DNA of 64,000 bases from Jatrophihabitans sp. GAS493 (GCF_900230215.1 NZ_LT907982.1:2480001-2544000), one strand, 5' to 3'. Counted from the first letter of the stretch, positions 15,199 to 23,951 are shown. Numbers and translations: made by a program. The notes: generated by a model not told the origin, from the letters alone.

Positions 15199-18100
15199 TC
15201 AGCTGGAGTGTCTGCGTGCGCGGTATGCGATGAGCAGCGTCCCGGCGAGGGCGGCTGCGAGTGCTGCGACGGCGAGCGCGGCGACAGGAACGCCGGTATC
15301 AGCCAGTGAGCTCGCGGTGGCGCTGTCGACCCCGCCGGTGAACGCCAGCGAGTCGTCCGGCCCGGCAGCGGCCGGCGTGGGGGTCGGCGTCGGTGTTACG
15401 CCGGCGACGGTCCAGAAGCCCTGCGCGTCGTTGTCGGTGACCGACTGGTCGGTGTCCGTCGTGAGGGTGGGGATGACCAGCGGCTTGACGTACTCGAGCG
15501 TGCTGTCGACGTACCCATCGCCGTCAGTGTCGGTGGCGTCGGCCGCTGCCGGCGGTGAAACATAGGCCACGTTCTTGGAGGTGGCCGTCGCGGACGGGGC
15601 CGACATGATGCGTACGTGGACAGTCAGCGGGGGGCCGTCAGCTCCGACCGGGAGTTCCTCGGCTGCGACGGCGGTGAGACCGGTGACGCTGTACCCCGCG
15701 CCGGTCATCGACTCCAGCGTCACGCCGGTCGGCAACACTGGGGTGATCGACCAGCCGGCCGGCGCCGAGCGTGGTCCGCCGTTGTGCGCAGTGAGCGTCC
15801 AGGTAACGATGTCCCCGACGTGGTACACGGTGCCGGTGGGGCCGGTCAGCGCCTCGACGAGGGAGAGCGTGATGCAGTTGGTCGGGTAGAGGACCAGAGC
15901 ATCGGTGAGCTCGTCAACGATGGCGCCCTGCCCGTCATAGACGAGCTCCCCGTCCAAGTACCCGGTCGCCCGGCACGGCGAGCCCCAGTCATTGGGGTCG
16001 TCGTAGTCGCGAGCATCCACCGCCACCGGTCCGGTCACGGCGCGACGGGCCGCGGCGACCGCGACCGCCGCGGCGCTGTCCTCACCCTCCACCGCATTGG
16101 CGAAGGTTCGGATCGCCGTCGATGCGCCGGGGAAGGTGTTTCCGATGACCAGGACGGGGGTGCTCACCGTGCGGCGCGCGGCGTCCGGCGTCGAGGCGTC
16201 CGGCGAACCGACCTGCACCCAGGTGCCGTCGCCGTGAAAGACGTTGTCGGAGACGGTGATGCCGGACGAGGAGTAGGAACCCGGGTGGTCACCGTCCTCA
16301 TAGAGCGGGGTCACCATGACCGCGGCCTCGTCCGTCGCGCCGGTCTGGGTAATGGTGTTGTTCGCGATGGTGACGCCGTGCGCCGGGGCCGCTGAGACGA
16401 CATACCGCTGACCGGAGACCGTGTTGTGCGCGAAGGTGACGTTGCTGGTGCCGGTGTACAGGTTCAGGCCGCGGGTGTTGCCGGTCATGGTGTTGTCGTG
16501 GATGTTGATGTCGTGGCTGATGCCGGAGCCGGCGGTCGTGACGACCAGGTTGCCCACCGCCGCGTTGTTGGTGAGCGTCGATCCACTGACGCTCAGGTGG
16601 GAGACACTGCGGCCGTAGAGCGCGTATTCGGAGACGCCCGACACGCGGGCGTCGGTGATGGTGGCGTTGTCCGATGAGGAGAAGAAAACACCGTAGGAGC
16701 CGGCGTCGATGGAGGAGTCGTTGACCGTGATGGCCGTCGAGTCGTAGGCCCTCAGGATGGCGGCCCCGGTCGTCGATGACACTCCGGCATGGCCGGTGAC
16801 GATGATGTGCTCTGCCTTCGTCGTTGTTGTCTCATGCAGGACGATGCCGGTGCCCGGCATGTCAGCGGTGACATTGGTGATCGTCGCGTTGACGGTGCCG
16901 AGCAGGGAGATCGCGGTCGAACCGGTGGTCGCGGTCCTCACGTCGATGTTGGTGAGGGAGTAGTTGACGCGGTCCGAGGTGGGGTCGATGTTGGACTGCG
17001 CGGCGATGCCGTTGGTGAAGTTGGTGACGAGCGCGTCGGAGATCGTTACCCGACCGGCGTTCATGGTGTTAATGCCGGTTCCGCTGCCGGTACCGGTGAT
17101 GTGCGGCCGGGTGATGGTGGCGCCCTGGGTTGAGCCGAGCGTAATTCCGCCGAGGGATACCGCGCTGACGACCGGGGAGATGACGTTGGGACCCGTGCCG
17201 GTGTCGGCGATGTTGGTGTAAACGCCGTAGGCGAAGCGACTGACCGTTATCCGGTTCAGGGTCACGCCGGAAGCCCTGTAGAGCTGGATTCCGATCGACT
17301 GAGCCGTGTCGTCCCCGATCACGGTCGGAGTTGTGAGGGTAGCGCCGGTCGTGGATCCGAGGGCGATGCCTTCGCGGTTCGCTCCGGTGACCGTCGCGTC
17401 GGTGATGGTCGGTCCGGTCGCCGTGCTCGTCGGCGTCGCCGCGATTCCCCGGGCGAAGTCGGTGACGACGGGCGAGGTGATATGAGCGGCGCTGGAGTTG
17501 GCCAGGTCGATGCCGGTACCGGTCGCGGTGCCGGTGACGGTCACTGACGAGATCGTCGGACTGCTCGCGGCACCGAGGGCGATGCCCACGTTCTGGGCGC
17601 TGAACTTGCCGCCGACGACGGCGATGCCGGTCGCGGTCGACGCGGCCGTAACCACCACCCCGGTGGCGACACCGGCGACATTCGCGTCGTTGATGGTGGC
17701 CGATCCGGTGGTGAGGTTGACGCCGTAGGACGAGGCCTGGTCGCCGCCATCCATCTGGAAATCGTTGATGATTACCCCAGTGGCCGTGGCGCCCAACTGG
17801 ATTCCGGTTGGGCGCAGCACCCCGTTCGGGTTGACGACAGTGATCCCGTCAAGCACGGCGTCGCTGGAGGAGACGGTCACGGCGGCCCCGGTGGCCGAGA
17901 CACCGAGCATCACGTTGGCGGCATCGGAGAGGCCGCCACCGGTGACGGTGAGCTGCGCGAAGAGCGTCGACGGCCTCGCCGCTGTGAGTTCGACCCGGCG
18001 AGGCACGGTCAGGCGCTTGGCGAAGATGTAGTCATCGACGTCGAACGACACGGTGTCGCCCGCCGCCGCGAGGTTCAGCGCCGACTGCAGAGTCAGCAGC

Positions 18101-18327
18101 GATGCATCCTTGGGGCGGCGCGAGGTCGGCCCCACCCAAGCCATCTTCACCGTGTCCGCATTGGGCACCACGATGTTCAGTGCCGGCACGGCTGCGCCAC
18201 TGTGGCTGGCCGGAGATACGACGGGAAATACGACCAGCGCCGATGACACGCCAACGAAAGCAACTACCAGACGAGCGAGTCGTCGGCGGACCTGAGGCCC
18301 GCCGGGGTTTGCCCCGTTGACCACCAT
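15199..18327 (-). CDS. Large cell-wall-anchored parallel beta-helix (PbH1) protein with LAxTG sorting signal
   Basis: A 1042-aa secreted protein. The signal peptide (about 15-42, LVVAFVGVSSALVVFPVVSPASHSG) leads into about 700 residues of right-handed beta-helix rungs, with repeated SxxTITxxxVTG-type strands typical of PbH1 repeats. A DUF11-like domain follows (about 830-905, GDIVTWTLTAHNGG). A Thr/Pro linker and the sorting tail end the protein: LAFTG (994-998), LADTG (1008-1012), a 20-aa membrane helix and a basic end (RARRHSS). LAxTG is the class E sortase signal of actinobacteria. GAGGGAGGG precedes the ATG. It probably acts as an adhesin or polysaccharide-binding or -cleaving surface protein. 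Confidence 0.8.
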   Translation of the reverse strand: MVVNGANPGGPQVRRRLARLVVAFVGVSSALVVFPVVSPASHSGAAVPALNIVVPNADTVKMAWVGPTSRRPKDASLLTLQSALNLAAAGDTVSFDVDDYIFAKRLTVPRRVELTAARPSTLFAQLTVTGGGLSDAANVMLGVSATGAAVTVSSSDAVLDGITVVNPNGVLRPTGIQLGATATGVIINDFQMDGGDQASSYGVNLTTGSATINDANVAGVATGVVVTAASTATGIAVVGGKFSAQNVGIALGAASSPTISSVTVTGTATGTGIDLANSSAAHITSPVVTDFARGIAATPTSTATGPTITDATVTGANREGIALGSTTGATLTTPTVIGDDTAQSIGIQLYRASGVTLNRITVSRFAYGVYTNIADTGTGPNVISPVVSAVSLGGITLGSTQGATITRPHITGTGSGTGINTMNAGRVTISDALVTNFTNGIAAQSNIDPTSDRVNYSLTNIDVRTATTGSTAISLLGTVNATITNVTADMPGTGIVLHETTTTKAEHIIVTGHAGVSSTTGAAILRAYDSTAITVNDSSIDAGSYGVFFSSSDNATITDARVSGVSEYALYGRSVSHLSVSGSTLTNNAAVGNLVVTTAGSGISHDINIHDNTMTGNTRGLNLYTGTSNVTFAHNTVSGQRYVVSAAPAHGVTIANNTITQTGATDEAAVMVTPLYEDGDHPGSYSSSGITVSDNVFHGDGTWVQVGSPDASTPDAARRTVSTPVLVIGNTFPGASTAIRTFANAVEGEDSAAAVAVAAARRAVTGPVAVDARDYDDPNDWGSPCRATGYLDGELVYDGQGAIVDELTDALVLYPTNCITLSLVEALTGPTGTVYHVGDIVTWTLTAHNGGPRSAPAGWSITPVLPTGVTLESMTGAGYSVTGLTAVAAEELPVGADGPPLTVHVRIMSAPSATATSKNVAYVSPPAAADATDTDGDGYVDSTLEYVKPLVIPTLTTDTDQSVTDNDAQGFWTVAGVTPTPTPTPAAAGPDDSLAFTGGVDSATASSLADTGVPVAALAVAALAAALAGTLLIAYRARRHSS

Positions 18328-18471
18328 GTGTTCCCTCCCTCACGCACAAGCAAGCGTTGAACTGCCGTCGGTCGCTCATGAGTAATGGCGTGACTACCGC
18401 ACGCGCCCAAGTCGACCGTAGATCGCTGTGGCCAGCATCACAAGGCCTCGACGTCTGACTGCCGACGGCGG

Positions 18472-18828
18472 TCACGGCCTCTTGAGGGCGAGCGGGACCT
18501 CGGACGGATCCACCCAGCGTCCGAGGCCCGAGCCGGCCCCGACGGCCAGGTTGCCCGGGCTCCACGGTCGTACGCGGACGCGGTCGGCTCGGATCTCGAC
18601 GAGCTCCACCTGTTCCCAGGAGCCGCCGTCGTTCATCCACCAGGGCTGCAGCAGTGAAGACATTCCGTGACTGAGGACGACCGAGCACGCCGAGTCATAT
18701 TCGGTGGCCGGGCCAAGCACCCCGCCGAAGAGGGTCTCCGGCACCCACCTGTCGCCGTCGACGTGCCGCCGCACTTGTCCCACGGTCTCGCCGTCGTCGC
18801 GGGCTACCGCACTTACCGGGCTGCTCAT
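18472..18828 (-). CDS. Hypothetical 118-aa protein, partner of the RelA/SpoT-domain gene
   Basis: A 118-aa acidic protein with no recognised domain, signal peptide or membrane helix. It is rich in Trp and Gly (SLLQPWWMNDGGSWEQVEL, VRVRPWSPGNLAVG), which suggests a small beta-fold. GGAGAGG lies 5 nt before the ATG, a good SD. It starts 30 nt after the stop of the RelA/SpoT-domain gene on the same strand, so the two form an operon. It could be an antitoxin or accessory protein for the upstream nucleotide enzyme; that role is inferred from position only. Confidence 0.55.
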   Translation of the reverse strand: MSSPVSAVARDDGETVGQVRRHVDGDRWVPETLFGGVLGPATEYDSACSVVLSHGMSSLLQPWWMNDGGSWEQVELVEIRADRVRVRPWSPGNLAVGAGSGLGRWVDPSEVPLALKRP

Positions 18829-18858
18829 GGCTGCCTCTCCAGTTCAGGTTGGACAGTT

Positions 18859-19866
18859 TCAGTCGATGCTGGCCCGTCCGGAGAGCTTCTCCAGGCGGCT
18901 GGTCAGTAGCGGTATCCGGTGTGCGTTGCCGGTCAGACGGACGTACCGTTCGCCGAAGACCGCCAGCAGCGCGTCATCCAGGCGGCGGACCGCGCCCGCC
19001 GGGTACCGGTAGCCCATCCGGGTGATCAGCGCATCCATGTCAACCGAGGTGAGCAGGCCGCCGAGTTCGTCGAGTGAGGTAATGCCCAGTTCGAGCAGCA
19101 GCCCGGAGATCCAGCTGTAGTGGTCGGTGCGTGACCACCCCGCCTCGGGGTACTGAGAGGCAAGAAAAGTGGTCAATTCCTGTGGGCTGATGCGCGGGTC
19201 GGCCGGGTCGAAGTCGGGGCGCCGCGCCGCAGCCGAGGATTGAAGTTGATCGCGGATCTCGGTGAACTCACGATCGGCCAGTTCCAACAACCCGGCCGCC
19301 AGGGTGAACCGCCGCTCCAGGTCCGGGGCCAGCTCGGCGGGCACGGTGCCCTTGTAGCGGATGTCGTGTTCGAACTCCGCCCACGCGTGCTGAAGCACGG
19401 TGCGCACCTGTACCGAGGCTGGGCGCTCGGGAACGGCCGGCGATGAGATGAGCAGGTGCCGGCTGGCGTAGCCGAAGCGCCCGTCGCGCGCAGTCTCCTC
19501 GCCGAGATCGCGGTCGTCGATGATCGTCAGTTGGTCGGCGAACAACTGGGCTACCGCGACGACGTCGCTCTGCAGATACGTGATGACTCGCACGCCGATC
19601 ACGTCGGTGATCTCGGTCAGCGGGTCGGAGAAGAGCGGAGTCCCGTCGAACGATCGGACCGCCTTCGCCGCGAACGAGGCCACGCCCTTCGTTCGACTGG
19701 TGATGCTCAGATAGTTGATGCCGGCGTCGTCGAGCACCGTCGTGATGATCGCGACGTACCGGTCAGTGATCGCGTGCAGTTCGGGCTGAATCGCGGCATA
19801 GGTGCGCACTGCGTGGCGGACCGGCTCGTCCGACGTCTGTTTACCAGGCAGGGATCGGGAGGTCAT
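18859..19866 (-). CDS. Stand-alone RelA/SpoT nucleotidyltransferase-domain protein
   Basis: A 335-aa protein. Residues 35-175 are a RelA/SpoT synthetase fold: SRTKGVASFAAK (Arg58, Lys60, Ser64, Lys68), EITDVIGVRVI (Asp88), FGYASRHL (the G-loop) and SVQVRTVLQHAWAEFEHDI. There is no HD hydrolase, TGS or ACT domain. The Glu that normally opens the E-x-Q-x-R-T motif is Ser151, which would affect pyrophosphate transfer. Residues 200-335 form a helical C-terminal region of unknown role, with no zinc finger. It may make an alarmone, modify another RNA or nucleotide (as toxSAS enzymes do), or only bind nucleotides. Confidence 0.78.
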   Translation of the reverse strand: MTSRSLPGKQTSDEPVRHAVRTYAAIQPELHAITDRYVAIITTVLDDAGINYLSITSRTKGVASFAAKAVRSFDGTPLFSDPLTEITDVIGVRVITYLQSDVVAVAQLFADQLTIIDDRDLGEETARDGRFGYASRHLLISSPAVPERPASVQVRTVLQHAWAEFEHDIRYKGTVPAELAPDLERRFTLAAGLLELADREFTEIRDQLQSSAAARRPDFDPADPRISPQELTTFLASQYPEAGWSRTDHYSWISGLLLELGITSLDELGGLLTSVDMDALITRMGYRYPAGAVRRLDDALLAVFGERYVRLTGNAHRIPLLTSRLEKLSGRASID

Positions 19867-20012
19867 GGGGCAACCTTGCCCTACCGAGGCTCGATTTCGA
19901 TACAGGCCGGTGCCTGATCCGACGCGTCGGCGCTGCGCCGGCCGCGATGTCGAGGCGCCGCCCGAGCGGGGATCGGCGCCTGGTTTCTCTTCAGCTAGGC
20001 GTCCGGATTTGT

Positions 20013-20018
20013 CAGACT
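20013..20018 (+). promoter_or_regulatory. -10-like box (CAGACT) of the DUF1801 gene
   Basis: CAGACT is followed by 6 nt and then ATG 20025, the same geometry as other leaderless-type promoters in this window. It departs from TANNNT at the first base. Confidence 0.3.
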
Positions 20019-20024
20019 GGGTAG

Positions 20025-20381
20025 ATGACCGCCTCCGATATCGATAGTTATCTCGCCGGTGTGCCCGAGCCGAAGCGGGACACGCTCGAGCAGCTGCGGC
20101 GCGACATTCTCACCGTCATCCCCGACGCCGAACAGTGCATCTCCTACGGGATGCCGGCCTTCAAGGTGGAGGGGAAGACGGTCGTCGGGTTCGCGGCCTT
20201 CAAGAATCACCTCGGCTATCTGCCCCATAGCGGATCGGTCTTGAGTCAGCTCAAAGACGACCTCGCCGGGTACACCCAGACCAAGGGATCACTGCACTTC
20301 CCGCTCGACGAAGCGCTCCCGGCGGAGCTGGTGCGCAAGTTGGTCACGGTGCGGGCGGCCGAACTCGGACTGGAGATCTGA
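20025..20381 (+). CDS. DUF1801 (YdhG/YjhX-type) domain protein
   Basis: A 118-aa protein covering one DUF1801 domain. Typical segments are IDSYLAGVPEPKRDTLEQLRRDI, QCISYGMPAFKVEGKTVVGFAAFKNHLGYLPHSG and GSLHFPLDEALPAELVRKLV. The fold is shared with iron-chaperone frataxin-like proteins, but the function is not established. It has no SD and may be translated from a leaderless mRNA. It is a single gene converging on the ECF41 sigma gene. Confidence 0.83.
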   Translation: MTASDIDSYLAGVPEPKRDTLEQLRRDILTVIPDAEQCISYGMPAFKVEGKTVVGFAAFKNHLGYLPHSGSVLSQLKDDLAGYTQTKGSLHFPLDEALPAELVRKLVTVRAAELGLEI

Positions 20382-20402
20382 ACCCGACGAGGTGACGAAG
20401 CG

Positions 20403-21281
20403 TCAGCGGCTGAGCCTCGTCAGCTCGTTCATCCGGTGTAGTTTCTCCGGGTTGCGCATTGCGTAGACCCGGCTGATGCGTCCCAGTTGGAACTCGAATC
20501 CGATGACGGTGTCGACCGTGCCGTCCAGCAGCACACGGGCACCGGGCGCACCGTTGAGTAGCAACTGCTCGATGACCGCGTTCGGAGCGACGCGGGCGAA
20601 TCCACCGAGCAGGTTGGCGATCTTCTTCGCGCCGATCACCGGCTGACGCACCGCGTCGGCGATTCCCCCGCCGTCGGCGATGAGAACCGCATTGGGGGCG
20701 AGGGTGTCCATCAGCGCCTGCAGGTCGCCGCTCTGCAGGGCGCCCAGGAACCGGTCCACCGCATGCCGCTGTTCGGCGCGGTCCACTTCCATTCTCGGTC
20801 GACGAGCGGCGACATGCGATCGGGCCCGGTGGGCAATCTGGCGCACAGAGGCCGCAGACTTTCCCGTCGCATCGGCGATCTCGTCGAAGGGCAGGTCGAA
20901 CACCTCGCGCAGCACGAACACCGCCCGCTCGGTCGGTGTCAGCGTCTCGAGCACGGTGAGCATCGCGATGGAGACGCTCTCGGCCAGTTCGACATCTTCG
21001 GCCACATCAGGCGTCGTCAGCAGTGGTTCGGGCAGCCACTCGCCGACGTACTCCTCCCGGCGACGGGCCATGGTGCGCAGTCGGTTGAGCGCCTGCCGGC
21101 TGACCACGCGCACCAGATAGGCGCGCGGGTCGATCACCGCCGCCCGTCCGGCCGCGCCGATCCCGTCCCACCGCAGCCACGTCTCCTGCACCGTGTCTTC
21201 AGCGTCGGCCGCAGATCCGAGTAGCTCATAGGCGACGGTGAAGAGCAGACTGCGGTGGGCGACGAACGGATCGTCGGTCAT
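20403..21281 (-). CDS. ECF41-type sigma factor with fused SnoaL-like C-terminal domain
   Basis: A 292-aa sigma factor. Sigma2 spans about 10-75, the linker motif EWLPEPLL (about 85) is the ECF41 hallmark, and sigma4 spans about 110-165 (FDLPFDEIADATGKSAASVRQIAHRAR). A SnoaL/NTF2-like domain (about 175-290) has the DGGG and NPEKL motifs. In ECF41 proteins this C-terminal extension replaces a separate anti-sigma factor. It overlaps the upstream AhpD-like gene as ATGA, the usual ECF41 partner (COG2128). The matching promoter lies ahead of that gene. Confidence 0.9.
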   Translation of the reverse strand: MTDDPFVAHRSLLFTVAYELLGSAADAEDTVQETWLRWDGIGAAGRAAVIDPRAYLVRVVSRQALNRLRTMARRREEYVGEWLPEPLLTTPDVAEDVELAESVSIAMLTVLETLTPTERAVFVLREVFDLPFDEIADATGKSAASVRQIAHRARSHVAARRPRMEVDRAEQRHAVDRFLGALQSGDLQALMDTLAPNAVLIADGGGIADAVRQPVIGAKKIANLLGGFARVAPNAVIEQLLLNGAPGARVLLDGTVDTVIGFEFQLGRISRVYAMRNPEKLHRMNELTRLSR

Positions 21282-21865
21282 GAAGCAGAGGGTAGTGCAG
21301 GCCGTGCGGCCAGCGGCTTCAGATCGCAGGAGTCGGCATAGCCTTCGGACTCGATCCCGAGCGCCACGTTTCCGCGGGCGTTCATGTTGGCCAGCGCGAT
21401 GAACGCGGTCAGCTCGACCGTCCCAGCCTCCCCGAGCTGCCCGAGCAACTCGGCCACCATCTGATCGGTCACCGTCGGCGGAGTCTCGGTCATCGCCTCG
21501 GCGTAGCCCATCACCTGCCGCTGCAGAGGCGTGAAGACAGTAGACGTACGCCAGCGCGGTACCTCCCGGGCCTTCTCCAGATCAAGGTGGGAGTTGAAGG
21601 CCTGGAAGTAGCCGAAGTCCAGGCACCAGCTGCACCCGATCTGGGCCGCCACCGCCATATGCGCGAACGATTTCAGGGTTTCGTCGCAGGCGTCCCACTT
21701 CTGCGCCTTCGCGCCGATGCCCATGGTTGCCTTCAACACGGGCCGGTTGTGCCAGTAGACGCCCAGCGGCTCGGGCACGCGGCCGAGCAGTCGCTTGCTG
21801 AACCGCTTCGCGATCGCCCCGTAGACGCCGGTGATCTCTGCCTTGGGAATGCGGGTGGTACTCAA
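21278..21865 (-). CDS. Carboxymuconolactone decarboxylase/AhpD-like protein (COG2128), ECF41 partner
   Basis: A 195-aa helical protein of the AhpD/CMD superfamily. A redox CxxC lies in IGCSWCLDFG (Cys78, Cys81), the AhpD-type active site. A downstream helix, AFIALANMNARGNVALGI, is typical. It may reduce peroxides or other thiol-reactive compounds. It is the first gene of the operon with the ECF41 sigma gene (ATGA overlap), and an ECF41-type promoter precedes it. CAGGAGGAA is a strong SD. Confidence 0.85.
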   Translation of the reverse strand: MSTTRIPKAEITGVYGAIAKRFSKRLLGRVPEPLGVYWHNRPVLKATMGIGAKAQKWDACDETLKSFAHMAVAAQIGCSWCLDFGYFQAFNSHLDLEKAREVPRWRTSTVFTPLQRQVMGYAEAMTETPPTVTDQMVAELLGQLGEAGTVELTAFIALANMNARGNVALGIESEGYADSCDLKPLAARPALPSAS

Positions 21866-21896
21866 CGTTCCTCCTGAGGGTTGGTGTCAACATCAA

Positions 21897-21923
21897 GACA
21901 CCGACGAGGCGCAGAATGTGACA
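21897..21923 (-). promoter_or_regulatory. ECF41-type promoter (TGTCACA-N16-TGTC)
   Basis: On the minus strand TGTCACA (21923-21917) is followed after exactly 16 nt by TGTC (21900-21897). Published ECF41 target promoters have TGTCACA at -35 and CGTC at -10 with this spacing; one base differs here. It lies about 30 nt before the AhpD-like gene. Confidence 0.6.
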
Positions 21924-21961
21924 CCCGCTGCGGGAGCAGCTTCCGGGATACGCTGCCTGCC

Positions 21962-22369
21962 GTGACTTCATCCTCAAGCGTCGTCCGGACATGGGTGGTT
22001 GTGGCCGCTCGTGATCACGCCCGGCGCGGCGTGGCCGACGGGTTCATCATGGCCAACCACGGCAAGCGCGCACCGTTGGCCAGAATGAACGCCGGTGATC
22101 GTCTCCTCGTGTACTCGGCGAAGACGGCGTTTCCCGACGGCGAGCCGCTGCGGGCGATCACCATCGTGGGAACCGTCACCGGCACCGAACCCGAGCCGAG
22201 TCCCGTGATTCCCGGCGGATTCCGGCGGCGCGCGGCGCTACGCGAGATCGAACCGATCCAGTTGGCCGAGCTGCGTGACCTGCTCCCGACTAGTCGCCTC
22301 AGATTCGGTTTCTTCGAACTGCCGAATGCCGATGCCGAACTGATTTGGAAGCTGGTTCCGGCCGGCTGA
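21962..22369 (+). CDS. EVE-domain protein (UPF0310 family)
   Basis: A 135-aa protein spanning one EVE domain of the PUA-like fold: TWVVVAARDHARRGVADGFIMANHGKRAPLARM, GDRLLVYSAKTAF and ITIVGTVTG. EVE domains bind modified bases in DNA or RNA. GTG 21962 begins the conserved region, with TACGCT 7 nt upstream, so it is probably leaderless. It is not fused to a nuclease or other domain and is divergent from the ECF41 operon. Confidence 0.8.
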   Translation: MTSSSSVVRTWVVVAARDHARRGVADGFIMANHGKRAPLARMNAGDRLLVYSAKTAFPDGEPLRAITIVGTVTGTEPEPSPVIPGGFRRRAALREIEPIQLAELRDLLPTSRLRFGFFELPNADAELIWKLVPAG

Positions 22370-22394
22370 TTCCGGCACCGGGCACCCAGGGCGG

Positions 22395-23951
22395 CTACTT
22401 CGTCGAGCGGCGCTGCGTGTCCAGCGTCTCCAGTAGGCGAAGCCAGACCTCATTCATGGTCGGGAAGGAGGGAACCGCGTGCCAGAGATGCTCCAGATTC
22501 ACCTCGGCCACAACGGCGACGGTCGCGGCGTGGATGAGCTCGGCCACCTCGGGGCCGACGAAAGTTGCCCCCACGATCACGTTGGCCGCCCGATCGATGA
22601 CTAGCTTGGCCCGTCCCCGGTAGCCGTCGCGGATGAGGGCGGCCCCGGCCACGGCGCCGAGGTCGTACTCCACGGTCTCCACATCCACTCCGGCGTCGCG
22701 GGCACTCGCCTCGGTGTGCCCGACCGACGCCACTTGCGGGTCGGTGAAGGTGACCTGCGGAATGCGATTGTGGTCGGCCAGGTCACGGAATCGACTGGAG
22801 TCGAGCGACCTGCCCTCGGCTCGGGCCGCGATGACCGCCCCGGCGATGCGGGCCTGGTACTTGCCCATGTGGGTGAGCAGTGCCCTTCCGCTGAGATCCC
22901 CGACGACATAGAGCCAGGGAGCCTCGTCGGCGGCCGCGGTCAGCCCGAGGACCGCCAGGTGGTCGTCGGCCTCGACGAAACCCCGGTTCGCGCGGACGGC
23001 CTCCTCCAGGCCGACCGAGGCCAGGCCCAGGTCGTCGCTGGAGGGGCGGCGCCCGGCGGCGACCACGACCTCGTCGACCTCGATCGTCTGTCCGGCGATC
23101 GACTGGCCGGTGAAGCTCACTTCGACGACACCGCCGTGTAGGTGCCCCTCGCCGCGCGCGGCCGGGTCGGAGCGCCGGATGCCCTCGACGGTGGCGGCGT
23201 TGTGCAGCACGACGCCGGCTTCGGCGAACCGCTGGGCGACCAGCTCGCCGGCGAAGGGCTCGTCCTTCTCCAGCGGCCCGTCCGACATGCCGATGATCGT
23301 TACTTCGGCTCCGAGTCCGCTCAGCCAGGTGGCCGACTCGCAGGCCACCACGCCGCTGCCGATGATGGCGACTCGTCCGGGAATCTCATGGAGATTCGTC
23401 ACGTCCCGTGACGTCCAGGGCAGTGCGTCGCCCAGTCCCGCCACCGGCGGGATAGCGGCCGACGTCCCGGTGGCCAGCACCACGGCATGCCGGGCGGTCA
23501 GTGTTCGCACCGAACCGTCGGTGGCCGTCACCGTGACGCTCCTGGTCCCGGCCAGGCGGCCGTGGCCGCGTACGACCTCGATGTTGTTGTTGCTGGCCCA
23601 CTCGACCTGCGACGAGTCGTCGTGGTGGCTGGTGAAGTCGTCGCGGCGGGCCAGCAACGCTGTCGCATCCACGGCCTGGTCGCCGACCAGGCTGGCGACA
23701 CCGGGGAGGGCCCGGGCCGCGGCCAGCACGTCGAGCGGCCGCAGCAGTGCCTTGCTCGGCATGCAGGCCCAGTACGAACACTCGCCGCCGACGAGTTCAC
23801 GCTCCACGATCACGGCGGTTCGATCGCTGCCCTGGATCGCGAACTGGGCCGCATTTTCGCCCGGTGGCCCACCGCCGATCACGATCACGTCATAGACGTC
23901 GGTGGCGGACGGAGTTCCGTCGGAGTGGGGTGCTTGCTGAACGTCGGCCAT
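22395..23951 (-). CDS. Class I pyridine nucleotide-disulfide oxidoreductase (lipoamide dehydrogenase/mercuric reductase-like)
   Basis: A 518-aa flavoprotein. The FAD-binding GGGPPGENAA (about 25), redox disulfide GGECSYWACMPSK (about 60), NAD(P) motif GSGVVACESA (about 200) and VVGDLSG FAD motif are all present, followed by the dimerisation domain. In the C-terminal interface motif the usual His of the His-Glu pair appears to be Phe (HAVPSFPTMNE). It probably reduces a quinone, disulfide or other acceptor rather than lipoamide; no dehydrogenase complex genes are nearby. ATG 23951 has TACCGT 7 nt upstream. Confidence 0.82.
   Translation of the reverse strand: MADVQQAPHSDGTPSATDVYDVIVIGGGPPGENAAQFAIQGSDRTAVIVERELVGGECSYWACMPSKALLRPLDVLAAARALPGVASLVGDQAVDATALLARRDDFTSHHDDSSQVEWASNNNIEVVRGHGRLAGTRSVTVTATDGSVRTLTARHAVVLATGTSAAIPPVAGLGDALPWTSRDVTNLHEIPGRVAIIGSGVVACESATWLSGLGAEVTIIGMSDGPLEKDEPFAGELVAQRFAEAGVVLHNAATVEGIRRSDPAARGEGHLHGGVVEVSFTGQSIAGQTIEVDEVVVAAGRRPSSDDLGLASVGLEEAVRANRGFVEADDHLAVLGLTAAADEAPWLYVVGDLSGRALLTHMGKYQARIAGAVIAARAEGRSLDSSRFRDLADHNRIPQVTFTDPQVASVGHTEASARDAGVDVETVEYDLGAVAGAALIRDGYRGRAKLVIDRAANVIVGATFVGPEVAELIHAATVAVVAEVNLEHLWHAVPSFPTMNEVWLRLLETLDTQRRSTK

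Noticed and set aside
18667-18909. Plus-strand open frame opposite the 118-aa orphan and the RelA/SpoT gene
   Set aside because: It spans the junction of two minus-strand genes, has no SD, and its composition mirrors them.
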